64,000 nt of DNA from Bacillus sp. V3-13 (GCF_002860165.1 NZ_PGUZ01000002.1:95970-159969), one strand, 5' to 3'; counted from the stretch's first letter, positions 55,448 to 64,000 are shown. Translations and numbers: made by a program. Notes: generated from the letters alone by a model not told the origin.

Positions 55448-55476
55448 AAGGATTCAGCATCGATGCTGGGTCCTTT
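55448..55476 (+). terminator. Intrinsic terminator after yugJ
   Basis: AAGGATTCAGCAT/ATGCTGGGTCCTT (two wobbles) then a T-run. Confidence 0.9.
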
Positions 55477-55590
55477 TTTTAGAGTAAAAAATATGTCATA
55501 ATTGGATGCGCTTACATTATCGGCTGTTTCTTGATATTCCGAACAGCATTCGTTAAAGTGGTAAATGAATAAATACGAGGAGGATCATAT

Positions 55591-56940
55591 ATGACTCACG
55601 TTCGTTTTGATTACTCGAAAGCATTAAGTTTCTTTGGCGAACATGAACTTACATACTTAAGAGATCAGGTAAAGGTTGCCCATCATTCCCTTCACGAGCA
55701 AACGGGAGCGGGCAGCGACTTTTTAGGCTGGATTGACCTGCCTGTTGATTATGATAAAGAAGAGTTCTCACGCATTCAAAAAGCGGCAGAAAAAATTAAA
55801 GCGGATTCCGACGTCTTGCTTGTGATCGGCATCGGCGGTTCCTACCTGGGCGCCCGGGCCGCAATCGAGATGCTGCAACACAGCTTTTATAATGCACTTC
55901 CAAAAGAAAAAAGAAGCACGCCGCAAATCTTGTTTGTCGGCAACAACATTAGCTCCACGTATATGAAGGATGTTATCGATCTGCTCGAGGGCAAAGACTT
56001 CTCAATTAACGTCATTTCAAAATCGGGCACGACTACGGAACCGGCGATTGCCTTCCGGATTTTCCGCAAGCTTTTGGAAGAAAAGTACGGCGTCACGGAA
56101 GCCCGTAAACGCATCTATGCGACAACAGACAGAGAAAGAGGTGCGTTAAAAACTCTGGCCTCTGAAGAAGGATACGAGTCCTTTGTTATTCCTGATGACG
56201 TCGGCGGCCGCTACTCGGTACTAACCGCTGTAGGTTTGCTGCCGATTGCCGCAAGCGGGGCAGATATTGAAGCGATGATGCAGGGTGCTGCGAAGGCGCG
56301 GGAGGATTTCAGCCATTCCGAGCTTGAAGAAAACGCTGCTTACCAATACGCGGCTGTGCGCAATATCCTTTATAACAAAGGAAAATCGATCGAAATGCTC
56401 GTGAACTATGAACCGGGGCTTCAATATTTCGCAGAATGGTGGAAGCAGCTGTTTGGCGAAAGCGAAGGGAAAGACCAAAAAGGAATTTTCCCTTCATCCG
56501 CCAACTTTTCTACCGACCTTCATTCGCTGGGACAATATGTACAGGAAGGGCGCCGCGACCTGTTTGAAACGATCATTAAGGTTGAAAAACCGCGCCATGA
56601 ACTGACGATTGAAGCGGCAGACAGTGACCTGGACGGCTTGAATTATCTTGCCGGCAAAAGCGTTGATTTCGTCAACAACAAAGCGTTTGAAGGAACGATG
56701 CTTGCCCATACAGATGGAGGCGTTCCAAATTTAATTGTTTCAATTCCGCAGCAGGATGAATACACTTTCGGCTACCTTGTCTATTTCTTTGAAAAGGCTT
56801 GTGCAATGAGCGGCTATTTATTGGGGGTCAATCCATTCGACCAGCCCGGTGTGGAAGCTTATAAAGTGAATATGTTTGCGCTGCTTGGCAAGCCGGGTTT
56901 TGAAGAAAAGAAAGCGGAGCTTGAAAAACGCTTAAAATAA
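55591..56940 (+). CDS. pgi: Glucose-6-phosphate isomerase
   Basis: 449 residues, the short Firmicute type. Phosphate-binding [31 protein letters not shown], catalytic blocks [17 protein letters not shown] and [12 protein letters not shown]. Interconverts glucose-6-P and fructose-6-P. GAGGAGG nine bases before the ATG. Confidence 0.97.
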   Translation: MTHVRFDYSKALSFFGEHELTYLRDQVKVAHHSLHEQTGAGSDFLGWIDLPVDYDKEEFSRIQKAAEKIKADSDVLLVIGIGGSYLGARAAIEMLQHSFYNALPKEKRSTPQILFVGNNISSTYMKDVIDLLEGKDFSINVISKSGTTTEPAIAFRIFRKLLEEKYGVTEARKRIYATTDRERGALKTLASEEGYESFVIPDDVGGRYSVLTAVGLLPIAASGADIEAMMQGAAKAREDFSHSELEENAAYQYAAVRNILYNKGKSIEMLVNYEPGLQYFAEWWKQLFGESEGKDQKGIFPSSANFSTDLHSLGQYVQEGRRDLFETIIKVEKPRHELTIEAADSDLDGLNYLAGKSVDFVNNKAFEGTMLAHTDGGVPNLIVSIPQQDEYTFGYLVYFFEKACAMSGYLLGVNPFDQPGVEAYKVNMFALLGKPGFEEKKAELEKRLK

Positions 56941-56961
56941 CGTGCTTAGAAAAAGTTCATG

Positions 56962-57015
56962 AAAACCACCCAATTGGAGAACCTAAGGGAAAAGCTCCGA
57001 AAGGGTGGATTTTTT
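56962..57015 (+). promoter_or_regulatory. Terminator whose 3' arm holds the yugN ribosome site
   Basis: CCACCC (56966-56971) pairs with GGGTGG (57003-57008), extended inside by GGAG/CTCC, and followed by ATTTTTT directly before the yugN ATG at 57016. The AAAGGGTGGA ribosome site is the 3' arm. Confidence 0.7.
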
Positions 57016-57420
57016 ATGATTGAAATTCCGTCCAAAGCCGAGGGAATGCATGTTGACCTATATAAGCTTGAAAGGCTGCTAAAGCCGCTCGGCTATGCGA
57101 TTGGCAGTGGCTGGGACTACGACCATGGCTATTTTGATTATAAAATTGATAATGACGGCTATCAGTTTTTGCGCGTGCCATTCCGGGCGATTGACGGCCA
57201 GCTTGATTCAAACGGCTGTACGGTGGCGATAGAAAGGCCGTTCCTTCTTTCCCATAAATACCAGCGGGATATTGATGATGATGGCGTCGCGGGCAATATG
57301 ACAGCGGCATTCAACCAGTTTTCCGAGCCTGTCGACAAAGATGCGGATTTTCCCGAAAAGTATGTCGATATCGGAAAATCGCTCGTGAATGAGCTGGAAT
57401 CGACCTTGCTTGCAGAATAG
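57016..57420 (+). CDS. yugN: YugN-like protein
   Basis: 134 residues, YugN-like family (PF08868), soluble, acidic: SGWDYDHGYFDYKIDNDGYQ and LRVPFRAIDGQLD. Function unknown. ATG at 57016 follows AAAGGGTGGA; an upstream in-frame ATG at 56959 has no ribosome site and its codons would lie in the terminator stem. Follows pgi and converges with yugO. Confidence 0.9.
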   Translation: MIEIPSKAEGMHVDLYKLERLLKPLGYAIGSGWDYDHGYFDYKIDNDGYQFLRVPFRAIDGQLDSNGCTVAIERPFLLSHKYQRDIDDDGVAGNMTAAFNQFSEPVDKDADFPEKYVDIGKSLVNELESTLLAE

Positions 57421-57432
57421 GCATCGATGCGG

Positions 57433-58425
57433 CTAACTGATAATCTCAAGCAGCTGATCGTTATGTTCAATTGTAAAAGGATGGGGAGGGTTAATAAATG
57501 TTTCTTTGCCTCTTTTTACTCCCACGATTAATATCCCTTTAGCGAGCATTTCTGCCGCAGCTTCCAGAAATGTTTTGCTGATTAAATCGTCCGTTGCCCT
57601 ACTGAAAGTCAGCCTGCTTCCTTCAAGCTCGCTGAGCAGCTCGAGGATGGAGCCCATTTTTTCCCGAGAGGTCAGGCTGTGGATCATCACAAAGCTTGTC
57701 AGGTTATTTGTCCGGATAATTTCATCAGCTCCGGCGCGTTTTGCATTGGCAACTTGTTCCGACGTTAGAATCTCGACAATGCACGTCAGCTCGGGGCGGA
57801 TCCCTTTTATCGTCAATAGAGTTAAAATTGAATTCATATCAGCTTGAAGCTCATCTTTATTTTGATCAGCTGTAATTAACACCTTGTCAGCGTTATTTAT
57901 ATTAGCTCTATGGAGAACCTCATCCTGGTGGGCCCTTCCCTTTATAAAATGAAGCTGCCTCATGGATAAAGGCTTTTTCTTCAGTGTCTCATCAATCAAA
58001 ATGATGTCCATATGTTTGTCAGTGTTTAAAATGCTTTGAATGATTTCCCTTGACCGTTCATTCCAGCCAATCATGATAATATGTCCCATGCCCCGATATA
58101 CTGCCTTCCCTTCGATATATTCATTATGCTTTTTAACGGTTGTCGCCGTAATCGTGACAAAATAGGATGACAACAAACCCGCCCCGATGAGAATAAGCAG
58201 GATGCCGACGATTCTCCCACCAATACTTTCAGGTGAATAATCACCATAGCCAACAGTCGAAGCGGTGATAATCGCCCACCAAATTCCATCAAAAATGGAC
58301 GGGAAATTTTGCGGCTCGATCAAATGAATAATTGCGCCAAAAGTAATGATCACAAGCAGGGCGATCAGCAAAATCCGGATAATGAGCGGCAGACGTAAAA
58401 AATTCGAATAAAAATGATGCTGCAA
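57433..58425 (-). CDS. yugO: Potassium channel YugO
   Basis: 330 residues. Two membrane helices flank a pore loop with the selectivity filter TVGYGD (residues 56-61), followed by cytoplasmic RCK (TrkA-N/TrkA-C) domains (about 110-330, IIMIGWNERSREII). Bacillus subtilis YugO mediates K+ efflux used in biofilm electrical signalling. Start TTG with GAGGTG upstream. No mstX-like gene precedes it here. Confidence 0.93.
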   Translation of the reverse strand: MQHHFYSNFLRLPLIIRILLIALLVIITFGAIIHLIEPQNFPSIFDGIWWAIITASTVGYGDYSPESIGGRIVGILLILIGAGLLSSYFVTITATTVKKHNEYIEGKAVYRGMGHIIMIGWNERSREIIQSILNTDKHMDIILIDETLKKKPLSMRQLHFIKGRAHQDEVLHRANINNADKVLITADQNKDELQADMNSILTLLTIKGIRPELTCIVEILTSEQVANAKRAGADEIIRTNNLTSFVMIHSLTSREKMGSILELLSELEGSRLTFSRATDDLISKTFLEAAAEMLAKGILIVGVKRGKETFINPPHPFTIEHNDQLLEIIS

Positions 58426-58589
58426 GCTCCTTCACCTCGAAAAAGGGATTATGAAACCATTATTGACGAAAAGCATCAATAAGATAATCTGTACCCGGTT
58501 TTTATAATCCGAAACAGTTAAAGTTCCTTTTTCCTTGAAATAAACGCAAAATAAGTTTTTTTATGAAAAAAGTAAAGATAACGATCATT

Positions 58590-58631
58590 CCTTTACTTAT
58601 TATTAAGGTAAAGGTACAATAATTGTAAAGG
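58590..58631 (+). promoter_or_regulatory. vapBC promoter with operator repeats
   Basis: TTTACT (58592-58597), 17 bases, TACAAT (58615-58620). The heptamer CCTTTAC/GTAAAGG occurs at 58590 (inverted), 58608 and 58625, and the -10 box is half of the palindrome TACAAT-A-ATTGTA (58615-58627). Consistent with autorepression by the antitoxin. Confidence 0.6.
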
Positions 58632-58681
58632 CATTAAATATTCTTAAACAATACAAGAAAGTACAATGAGAAGGTCAATAA

Positions 58682-58732
58682 ATGGATAACGAAAAAGAAC
58701 TTAAACAGGAGGCGAGATTATATGGCGGATAA
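58682..58732 (+). CDS. Possible 16-codon leader ORF overlapping vapB
   Basis: ATG 7 bases after AGAAGG; 16 residues (MDNEKELKQEARLYGG) ending in a stop that overlaps the first codons of vapB. May couple vapB translation, or be chance. Confidence 0.3.
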   Translation: MDNEKELKQEARLYGG

Positions 58733-59027
58733 GAAGAAAGTAAATCAAAAAGGCGTCACCGGTTACTCAAAATCTTATTCTTCAACACTTTCCTCGAAAA
58801 ATCAGGTAACCATTCCGATGACAATCAGGGAGGCTACAGGAGCCGAGCCAGGAGACCAAATCATCTTTGTTTTAGGAGAGGATTACGAGGTTCGGGTTGA
58901 AGTGAAGAAGAAAGATTCTCTCTTATCGCTATTTGGTTCAATGCCTCCGAAAGAAGGCACTAAACCTATGGAGTGGGATGCGATAAGAAAGCAAGCGCGA
59001 GAGGAATTGGTTTCTCCCGATAACTAG
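58722..59027 (+). CDS. vapB: AbrB-type antitoxin (VapB-like)
   Basis: 101 residues. A SpoVT/AbrB swapped-hairpin domain (about 22-62: SSTLSSKNQVTIPMTIREAT, EPGDQIIFVL) preceded by a 20-residue basic N-terminus, and a C-terminal stretch (MPPKEGTKPMEWDAIRKQAR) suited to wrap the toxin. Very good ribosome site ACAGGAGGCGAG. The PIN toxin gene follows 15 bases later. Confidence 0.88.
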   Translation: MADKKKVNQKGVTGYSKSYSSTLSSKNQVTIPMTIREATGAEPGDQIIFVLGEDYEVRVEVKKKDSLLSLFGSMPPKEGTKPMEWDAIRKQAREELVSPDN

Positions 59028-59042
59028 GGTGAAAGCGGGTTG

Positions 59043-59486
59043 ATGGAAATGTATCTTCTAGATACAAATATTATTGTACGATTTCTAACAAATGACGACG
59101 AAAAACAATCGCCTGCAGCATATAGCCTGTTTGAAAAAGCGGTAAATGGAAAAATAACATTGCTATTGGAGCCATTAGTAATAGCAGAGTGCTGCCGGGT
59201 CCTCGAATCTAAAAGATACAGTTACGCAAAAAAGGATATTGCCGATAAATTAAGCCAGTTAATTTCAGCTCCGAGTGTGAAAATGAACAATGAGGCTATT
59301 GTCCAAAAAGCGCTCTCCGATTTTAGTGAATTTGGAGTTGATTTTGTTGATGCTTATATGGCAGCGTATGTTTATTTTTCAAGTGGGATTAACGCTGTTA
59401 TTACCTGGAATGAAAAGGATTTTAAAAAAATTAACGCTGAATTTCTTACACCTGATATGATCATAACAGTTGATGATGAAGCCTAA
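59043..59486 (+). CDS. vapC: PIN-domain toxin (VapC-like)
   Basis: 147 residues. PIN active-site acids are intact: Asp in YLLDTNIIVRFL, Glu in LVIAECCRVL, Asp in VDFVDAYMAAY and Asp in WNEKDFKKI. Predicted Mg2+-dependent ribonuclease held inactive by the AbrB-type partner. ATG at 59043 (AGGGTG upstream); ATG at 59049 is possible. Inserted between yugO and a Gfo/Idh gene, with its own promoter and terminator. Confidence 0.88.
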   Translation: MEMYLLDTNIIVRFLTNDDEKQSPAAYSLFEKAVNGKITLLLEPLVIAECCRVLESKRYSYAKKDIADKLSQLISAPSVKMNNEAIVQKALSDFSEFGVDFVDAYMAAYVYFSSGINAVITWNEKDFKKINAEFLTPDMIITVDDEA

Positions 59487-59514
59487 AAGATTATTCTCTT
59501 TCAGGCTTTTTTTT
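59479..59514 (+). terminator. Terminator of vapBC
   Basis: AAGCCT-AAAAGA pairs with TCTTT-C-AGGCTT, then eight T; it contains the vapC stop codon. Confidence 0.8.
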
Positions 59515-59686
59515 GTAAATTACAGTTTTAAATTTTTTACCTAATAGAGTCATTTTGAAAAATTTTATGAACGAAAAGGATAAACGAGATATTTCGACGA
59601 TTCTTCATTAATAATGCTTTGAATCGGACGATTTAAAATGTTTGAAATGGCGACCTTCGGCACATCCCGGAGGTTTTTCTTTTTTC
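59515..59686 (+). ncRNA. Orphan terminator downstream of vapC; possible small RNA
   Basis: A second strong terminator, ACCTTCGG/CCGGAGGT (59653-59674, 6-base loop) with TTTTTCTTTTTT, stands 140 bases after the vapBC terminator with no gene between. A short transcript from within this interval would explain it, but only a weak TTGAAA-type promoter (about 59554) was seen. Confidence 0.3.
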
Positions 59687-59780
59687 TTTTGCTGCAGAGG
59701 TGGAAAAGACAGCAAAGAACCTGTTATTCTTATTAAGGAATGGCCTTTACATAATTGAGGATGTCTGAGGAGGAACCGAA

Positions 59781-60764
59781 ATGGTACGATTTGGAGTTAT
59801 CGGTACAAACTGGATTACAGAAGAATTTATTAAAGGGGCAAGCGAAGTAGAGGATTTTGTTTTAACTGCGGTGTATTCGCGGACAGAAGAAAAGGCTAAG
59901 GAATTTGCAGGGAAATTTGGGGTTATCCATACTTTTACTGATTTAGAAACAATGGCGTCAAGCGGGGAAATTGACGCAGTATATATTGCAAGTCCGAACG
60001 CACTGCACGCAAAACAGGCGATCACCTTCATGAATCATGGCAAGCATGTGTTATGTGAAAAGCCGATTGCTTCGAATAGCAAGGAGTTAGCAGAAATGGT
60101 GACGGCCGCAAAGAAAAACGGCGTGCTGCTTATGGAGGCGTTGAAATCGACACTGGTCCCGAATTTTAAAGCGGTCCAGGAAAACCTTGCTCAAATCGGC
60201 ACAGTCAGAAGGTATTTCGCCAGCTATTGCCAATACTCATCCCGATATGATGCCTACAAATCAGGAAATATTTTAAATGCATTTAAGCCCGAATTTTCGA
60301 ACGGGGCGATCATGGATATAGGCATTTATTGTGTTTATCCGCTTGTCGTATTGTTTGGAAAACCGGATGAAATAAAGGCAACCGGACTGATACTTGAATC
60401 AGGAGTCGATGGTGAAGGCAGCGTGGTGCTGAAGTATAAAGACATGGACGCAGTGATCATGTATGCAAAAATCACGAACTCCACCCTTCCGACCGAAATC
60501 CAGGGGGAAAATGGCAATATTGTCATTGATAAGATCAATATTCCCGAAAAAGCAGAAATCCACTATCGAGATGGCTCGATCGAAAATATTACCAGGAATC
60601 AGGATAACCATTCAATGTACTATGAGGCCAAGGAATTTATTGACTTAGTCCAAAGCGGAAAGACAGAATCTCAAACAAACTCCCTGGCAAACTCTGTGGC
60701 AGTGATGGAAATTCTTGATGAGATCCGGCGCCAGATCGGTGTCGTCTTTCCTGCTGATAAATAG
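59781..60764 (+). CDS. Gfo/Idh/MocA family oxidoreductase
   Basis: 327 residues. N-terminal Rossmann motif VRFGVIGTNWITEEF, the conserved HVLCEKPIASNSKEL (EKP, with catalytic-site Lys), and the C-terminal alpha/beta domain with GAIMDIGIYCVYPLV. Acts on a sugar or polyol derivative with NAD(P); substrate not predictable. GGAGGAACCG precedes ATG. Single gene. Confidence 0.9.
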   Translation: MVRFGVIGTNWITEEFIKGASEVEDFVLTAVYSRTEEKAKEFAGKFGVIHTFTDLETMASSGEIDAVYIASPNALHAKQAITFMNHGKHVLCEKPIASNSKELAEMVTAAKKNGVLLMEALKSTLVPNFKAVQENLAQIGTVRRYFASYCQYSSRYDAYKSGNILNAFKPEFSNGAIMDIGIYCVYPLVVLFGKPDEIKATGLILESGVDGEGSVVLKYKDMDAVIMYAKITNSTLPTEIQGENGNIVIDKINIPEKAEIHYRDGSIENITRNQDNHSMYYEAKEFIDLVQSGKTESQTNSLANSVAVMEILDEIRRQIGVVFPADK

Positions 60765-60783
60765 GCTGGCTTGAATGTAATAA

Positions 60784-60810
60784 AGGCGGCCTCCCTCCGG
60801 GGGGACGCCT
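60784..60810 (+). terminator. Hairpin after the Gfo/Idh gene
   Basis: G+C-rich stem AGGCG..CTCCC with GGGGG..CGCCT around a short TCCG loop; no long U-tract. Confidence 0.6.
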
Positions 60811-60983
60811 CTTACACACATTTTCAGGCAATGCTTAGCGGTTGATCAACTCATATATATCTGCCGGAACAAACAAATATCTACGAAATCGACAGCACAT
60901 AACTAAACTCCAACTATTCATGCCTAAAGCTATAACATTTATCACTAAATGGCAGTGCTTTTTAAAGAAATGGGGAATTGCAT

Positions 60984-62141
60984 ATGGATGTCCGTCAGAC
61001 AAGGATGGGGGTTTTCCGCAGGTTCGTCCTGAATAATCGATTCGTGCTTTTCTTGTTGGTTTTACTGTTAATCGGGTTAAATATTCTCGTCTTTACGAAA
61101 GTATCGTTTATTTTCACTCCTATTGTGGTGTTATTAAAAACGGTCCTGCTGCCCATCATAATGACTGCTGTCGTCTATTACTTATTGAATCCAATTGTCG
61201 ATTTCATGGAGAGATTCAAGATAAAACGGGTTTATTCCATTCTCATGCTATTTCTGGTCATCATTGGGGTTCTGACGATTTTAATCGTATCTGTTATCCC
61301 TTTCCTGCGGGATCAGGTGTTGAGCCTTATTTATAGCTTCCCGCAATATGCCAGAGATGTTGAATCACTGACAAAGCAAATTCTCGGCAGCGAATTTGTT
61401 AATCAGGCGCAAAGGACATTAAATATAAATGTCGCTGATTTGTCCAGCAATCTTTCCCGCCAGGCAACGACGTTAATTGAAAATACGTGGACAGGGATCG
61501 GAAGCTTTGTCGGAGCGGTTAAGGATTTTATTTTAGCGGTCATAACCCTGCCGTTCATCTTGTTTTATTTATTGAAGGATGGAGATAAGCTGCCAGAGTA
61601 TATCCGAAGCTTACTGCCTGTATCGCTGCGCAAACAGACTGCAACGGTCATGCAGGAAATGAATAATAAAATCAGCTCCTATATCCGCGGGCAGATCATC
61701 GTCAGCTTCTGCATCGGGATTCTGCTGTTTATCGGGTTCTTAATCATCGGTCTCGATTATGCATCCGTATTAGCCCTTATCGCTGCTTTTACAAGCATTG
61801 TCCCGTATCTTGGGCCGGCGATCGCGATTACGCCCGCCTTGATTATTGCGATTGTCACATCCCCATTCATGCTTCTTAAGCTCATCATTGTTTGGACAAT
61901 TGTACAATTAATCGAAGGCAAGTTTATCTCACCACAGATCATGGGCAGGAATCTTCATATCCACCCAATTACAATTATTTTTGTGATCTTAACGGCCGGG
62001 AACTTGTTTGGCCTGGTAGGAATCCTGTTGGCAGTTCCGGGCTATGCGATTTTAAAGGTGATTGTCACCCATCTTTTTGAGTGGTTTAAACACCGCAGCA
62101 ACCTTTATGAAAAAAAAACTGGATCGAGTTCGGACATTTAA
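60984..62141 (+). CDS. AI-2E family transporter-like membrane protein
   Basis: 385 residues, seven to eight hydrophobic segments, PF01594. Typical blocks: [57 protein letters not shown] and [20 protein letters not shown]. Members include Na+(Li+)/H+ antiporters and the TqsA quorum exporter, so the substrate is open. ATG at 60984 follows TGGGGAATTG. Confidence 0.9.
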   Translation: MDVRQTRMGVFRRFVLNNRFVLFLLVLLLIGLNILVFTKVSFIFTPIVVLLKTVLLPIIMTAVVYYLLNPIVDFMERFKIKRVYSILMLFLVIIGVLTILIVSVIPFLRDQVLSLIYSFPQYARDVESLTKQILGSEFVNQAQRTLNINVADLSSNLSRQATTLIENTWTGIGSFVGAVKDFILAVITLPFILFYLLKDGDKLPEYIRSLLPVSLRKQTATVMQEMNNKISSYIRGQIIVSFCIGILLFIGFLIIGLDYASVLALIAAFTSIVPYLGPAIAITPALIIAIVTSPFMLLKLIIVWTIVQLIEGKFISPQIMGRNLHIHPITIIFVILTAGNLFGLVGILLAVPGYAILKVIVTHLFEWFKHRSNLYEKKTGSSSDI

Positions 62142-62174
62142 TCCCGAGCGTCAATATAGGGAAAAGTACGATTT

Positions 62175-62205
62175 TTGCCTTTATCGGAATGATAAAGGCA
62201 ATTTT
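62175..62205 (+). terminator. Intrinsic terminator after the AI-2E gene
   Basis: Perfect 11-bp stem TTGCCTTTATC/GATAAAGGCAA, 5-base loop, then TTTTGCTTT. Confidence 0.85.
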
Positions 62206-62342
62206 GCTTTAATACATCCCGACTTTCTCTTTGTTTATTCTAACTCCCTTCAAAGATTGTTAATAATTTTGTCATAAATTATGGATATGATAAAAACAGA
62301 AAATAACAATATTTGTGTTAGAAGATAGAGGAGGAAATGAGC

Positions 62343-63569
62343 ATGACAGACTTTAATGATTCACGCGAAAATGATAATAGCAAAAAGAAAAACATATTCA
62401 ACAAGGCAAAGATAAAAAATGTATTTTCGCTGTTATCAGCAGGGGTGGCAGGCTCAATGCTGACCTTGACATTGGCTGCCAATACGGATCTGCTTCAGAC
62501 CCTGGATTTAGCCGAAAATCCTCAAGCAGCAGCGAGCACTGAAAAAACTGAAACCAACCAAGACAACAGCAATATTGTCCCGGTAGCTGCAAAAAATTCA
62601 TCAGCTTCGATTGCCGATATTGTCGAAAGCTCATCGAAGGCGATTGTTGGAATCGTCAATCTGCAGGAACAGCAAGGTTATTTTGCAAATACCCAGGAAA
62701 ATGCCCAACGTGGTTCAGGTTCGGGTGTCATTTTTAAAAAAGATAAAGACAGTGCCTATATCGTCACCAATAACCATGTGATAGAAGGAGCGGAAGAAAT
62801 TGAGATATCTTTATATGATGGGGAAAAGACAACGGCGGAATTAATCGGGGCCGATGCCTTGACGGACCTTGCCGTCTTGAAAATGGATGCCAAGTATGCC
62901 GATTCCGTTATTAAATTCGGTGATTCATCAACATTAAGACCGGGGGATCAAGTGCTGGCGATAGGAAATCCGCTCGGTCTTGATTTATCCCGGACAGTTA
63001 CCCAGGGGATTGTCAGTGCGGTCGATCGAAGCATTTCTGTCCCTACCTCAGCAGGTGAATGGGATTTAAATGTGATCCAGACAGATGCTGCGATTAACCC
63101 TGGAAACAGCGGGGGAGCACTGATTAACACGCAGGGCGAAGTGATCGGGATTAACAGCCTGAAAATTTCCCAGAACGGTGTGGAGGGGCTGGGTTTTGCG
63201 ATCCCGAGTAACGACCTTCTCCCAATTGTCGAAGAAATCATCGAAAACGGCAAGGTGGTACGGCCATATCTTGGAGTCGGCTTGGCCGATTTAGAAGAAA
63301 TTCCAAGGCATTATTTGCAGAATGTGCCTGAGAGCGTTAATAAGGGAGCGATCGTTGCCAATATTGATCCAGACTCTGCAGCTGCCAAAGCAGGCCTGCA
63401 AGTAGAGGATGTGATAGTTGCCATCAACGATACAGAAGTGACAAATTCGAAAGATTTAAGAAAATACTTATATACAAATCTTAAGGTCGGCGACAAAATC
63501 GAGTTAAAAGTTTATCAAGCAGGAAGCTTAAAAACCATTCCAATAACGTTAACAAGTAACAACAAATAA
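62343..63569 (+). CDS. HtrA/DegP-type membrane-anchored serine protease
   Basis: 408 residues. Cytoplasmic N-terminus, one membrane anchor (about 28-48), a Ser/Thr-rich linker, trypsin-like domain with His in IVTNNHVIEG, Asp in LTDLAVLKM and Ser in NPGNSGGALIN, and a C-terminal PDZ domain (about 305-400). Degrades misfolded proteins outside the membrane. Closest in layout to HtrA/HtrB/YyxA of Bacillus; I cannot say which. ATG at 62343, 7 bases after AGAGGAGGA. A promoter TTGTTA-17-TATGGA lies at 62257-62285; CssR boxes were not recognised. Confidence 0.94.
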   Translation: MTDFNDSRENDNSKKKNIFNKAKIKNVFSLLSAGVAGSMLTLTLAANTDLLQTLDLAENPQAAASTEKTETNQDNSNIVPVAAKNSSASIADIVESSSKAIVGIVNLQEQQGYFANTQENAQRGSGSGVIFKKDKDSAYIVTNNHVIEGAEEIEISLYDGEKTTAELIGADALTDLAVLKMDAKYADSVIKFGDSSTLRPGDQVLAIGNPLGLDLSRTVTQGIVSAVDRSISVPTSAGEWDLNVIQTDAAINPGNSGGALINTQGEVIGINSLKISQNGVEGLGFAIPSNDLLPIVEEIIENGKVVRPYLGVGLADLEEIPRHYLQNVPESVNKGAIVANIDPDSAAAKAGLQVEDVIVAINDTEVTNSKDLRKYLYTNLKVGDKIELKVYQAGSLKTIPITLTSNNK

Positions 63570-63583
63570 TTTTTAACGAGCGT

Positions 63584-63616
63584 AACAGGAAGCAAAGGTC
63601 CGCTTCCTGTTTATTA
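63584..63616 (+). terminator. Intrinsic terminator after the HtrA gene
   Basis: Perfect 10-bp stem AACAGGAAGC/GCTTCCTGTT, 8-base loop. Confidence 0.9.
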
Positions 63617-64000
63617 TCATTTTTACGGTTTGTTCACATGCCCATCAAGCTAAGATAAATCATTACCAGTAAAATGAAACGCTATTCTTTCTGTAATATG
63701 ATGGAAGGGATGGTGTTTTTTATGTGTGCGAGGTCCCAAATGAACTTACTCTGTTTTCTCAGGAATTACAACGCATATACTCCCACAGCTGATCACAGTA
63801 TTAAATGCGTTTAAAATAACAAAGGTTTGCAATAAGCCCTTTTTATACTATAAAATTTAACACTATTGTTTAATAAACCCATAAAAACCCGTTTAATATT
63901 TGTCTATATTTAGACATTTCTGTTAATTCAAATAAATATATTCGTAAATTGCAATATTAAATGCAACACTTAGTGAAACCGCACCCCATTAAGGGATAGG
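63617..64000. other. Right-end A+T-rich region
   Basis: No convincing gene. A 30-codon ORF at 63722-63814 (ATG, start MCARSQMNLL) has GGAAGGGA about 15 bases upstream; support is weak. The final 200 bases are strongly A+T rich, as expected for an upstream regulatory region of a gene beyond the window. Confidence 0.3.

Noticed and set aside
1..64000. CRISPR arrays, tRNA/rRNA genes, insertion sequences, prophage genes
   Set aside because: No regularly spaced repeats, tRNA cloverleaf, rRNA sequence, transposase, integrase or phage structural motif was found on either strand.

Overview
The window is a chromosomal segment of an endospore-forming member of the Bacillaceae (Bacillus or a close relative). 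The evidence is the sporulation and spore genes (yunB, lytH, yutH), strong Shine-Dalgarno sites, frequent TTG/GTG starts, intrinsic terminators with U-tracts, an S-box and a Mn riboswitch, and gene content that follows the Bacillus subtilis yun-yut-yum-yui-yuf-kap-yug neighbourhoods almost gene for gene. Composition is moderately A+T rich. No rRNA, tRNA, CRISPR array, transposase or integrase was seen.

Layout. 1-3.7 kb: an iron-type alcohol dehydrogenase (5' end outside the window) runs into a methionine ABC importer in the order metQ-metN-metI. 3.9-7.5 kb: yunF, yunD, yunC, yunB. 7.5-14 kb: lytH, lipA, yutD, a DUF3055-like gene, yutE, yutF, yutG and yutH. 14.2-17.6 kb: threonine operon hom-thrC-thrB behind a good promoter carrying repeated ATTGTA half-sites. 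17.6-21.4 kb: Fe-S and redox genes yutI, yuzD, yutJ, yuzB, a DUF2225 protein and erpA (yutM). 21.4-22.5 kb: a small A+T-rich accessory patch with its own promoter, a 59-aa ORF and a frameshifted GNAT acetyltransferase. 22.5-30.2 kb: yumC, type-2 NADH dehydrogenase with a Rex-like box, yuiA, yuiB, yuiC, a BtuF-like protein, yuiD and leucyl aminopeptidase. 30.3-33.5 kb: a Tyr/Gly/Pro-rich small protein, a DedA protein, YuxO thioesterase, and an sfnG-type monooxygenase behind a complete SAM-I riboswitch. 33.6-39.4 kb: mrpABCDEFG Na+/H+ antiporter operon on the minus strand, preceded by an unlisted 30-codon leader ORF. 39.6-45.6 kb: yufK, pbpD, yuxJ, kapD, kapB and small membrane proteins. 45.7-46.8 kb: yybP-ykoY (Mn2+) riboswitch, tandem hairpins and a TerC family gene. 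46.9-57.4 kb: patB, yugE, yugF, alaR-alaT, an XRE regulator, yugI, rocD, yuzA, yugJ, pgi and yugN. 57.4-63.6 kb: K+ channel yugO, a VapBC-like toxin-antitoxin pair with a repeat-rich promoter, a Gfo/Idh/MocA oxidoreductase, an AI-2E family membrane protein and an HtrA-type protease. The last 400 bases hold nothing convincing.

Functionally this is mostly core housekeeping: sulfur and methionine supply (metQNI, sfnG, patB), threonine and alanine metabolism, Fe-S and lipoate enzymes, respiration, Na+/pH/K+/Mn homeostasis, cell wall and spore maturation. The accessory material is limited to the GNAT patch, the VapBC pair and a few small ORFs. The points most worth following are the mrp leader ORF, the layered hairpins after the Mn riboswitch, the VapBC operator array, the broken GNAT module, and the intrinsic terminator whose 3' arm contains the yugN ribosome binding site.
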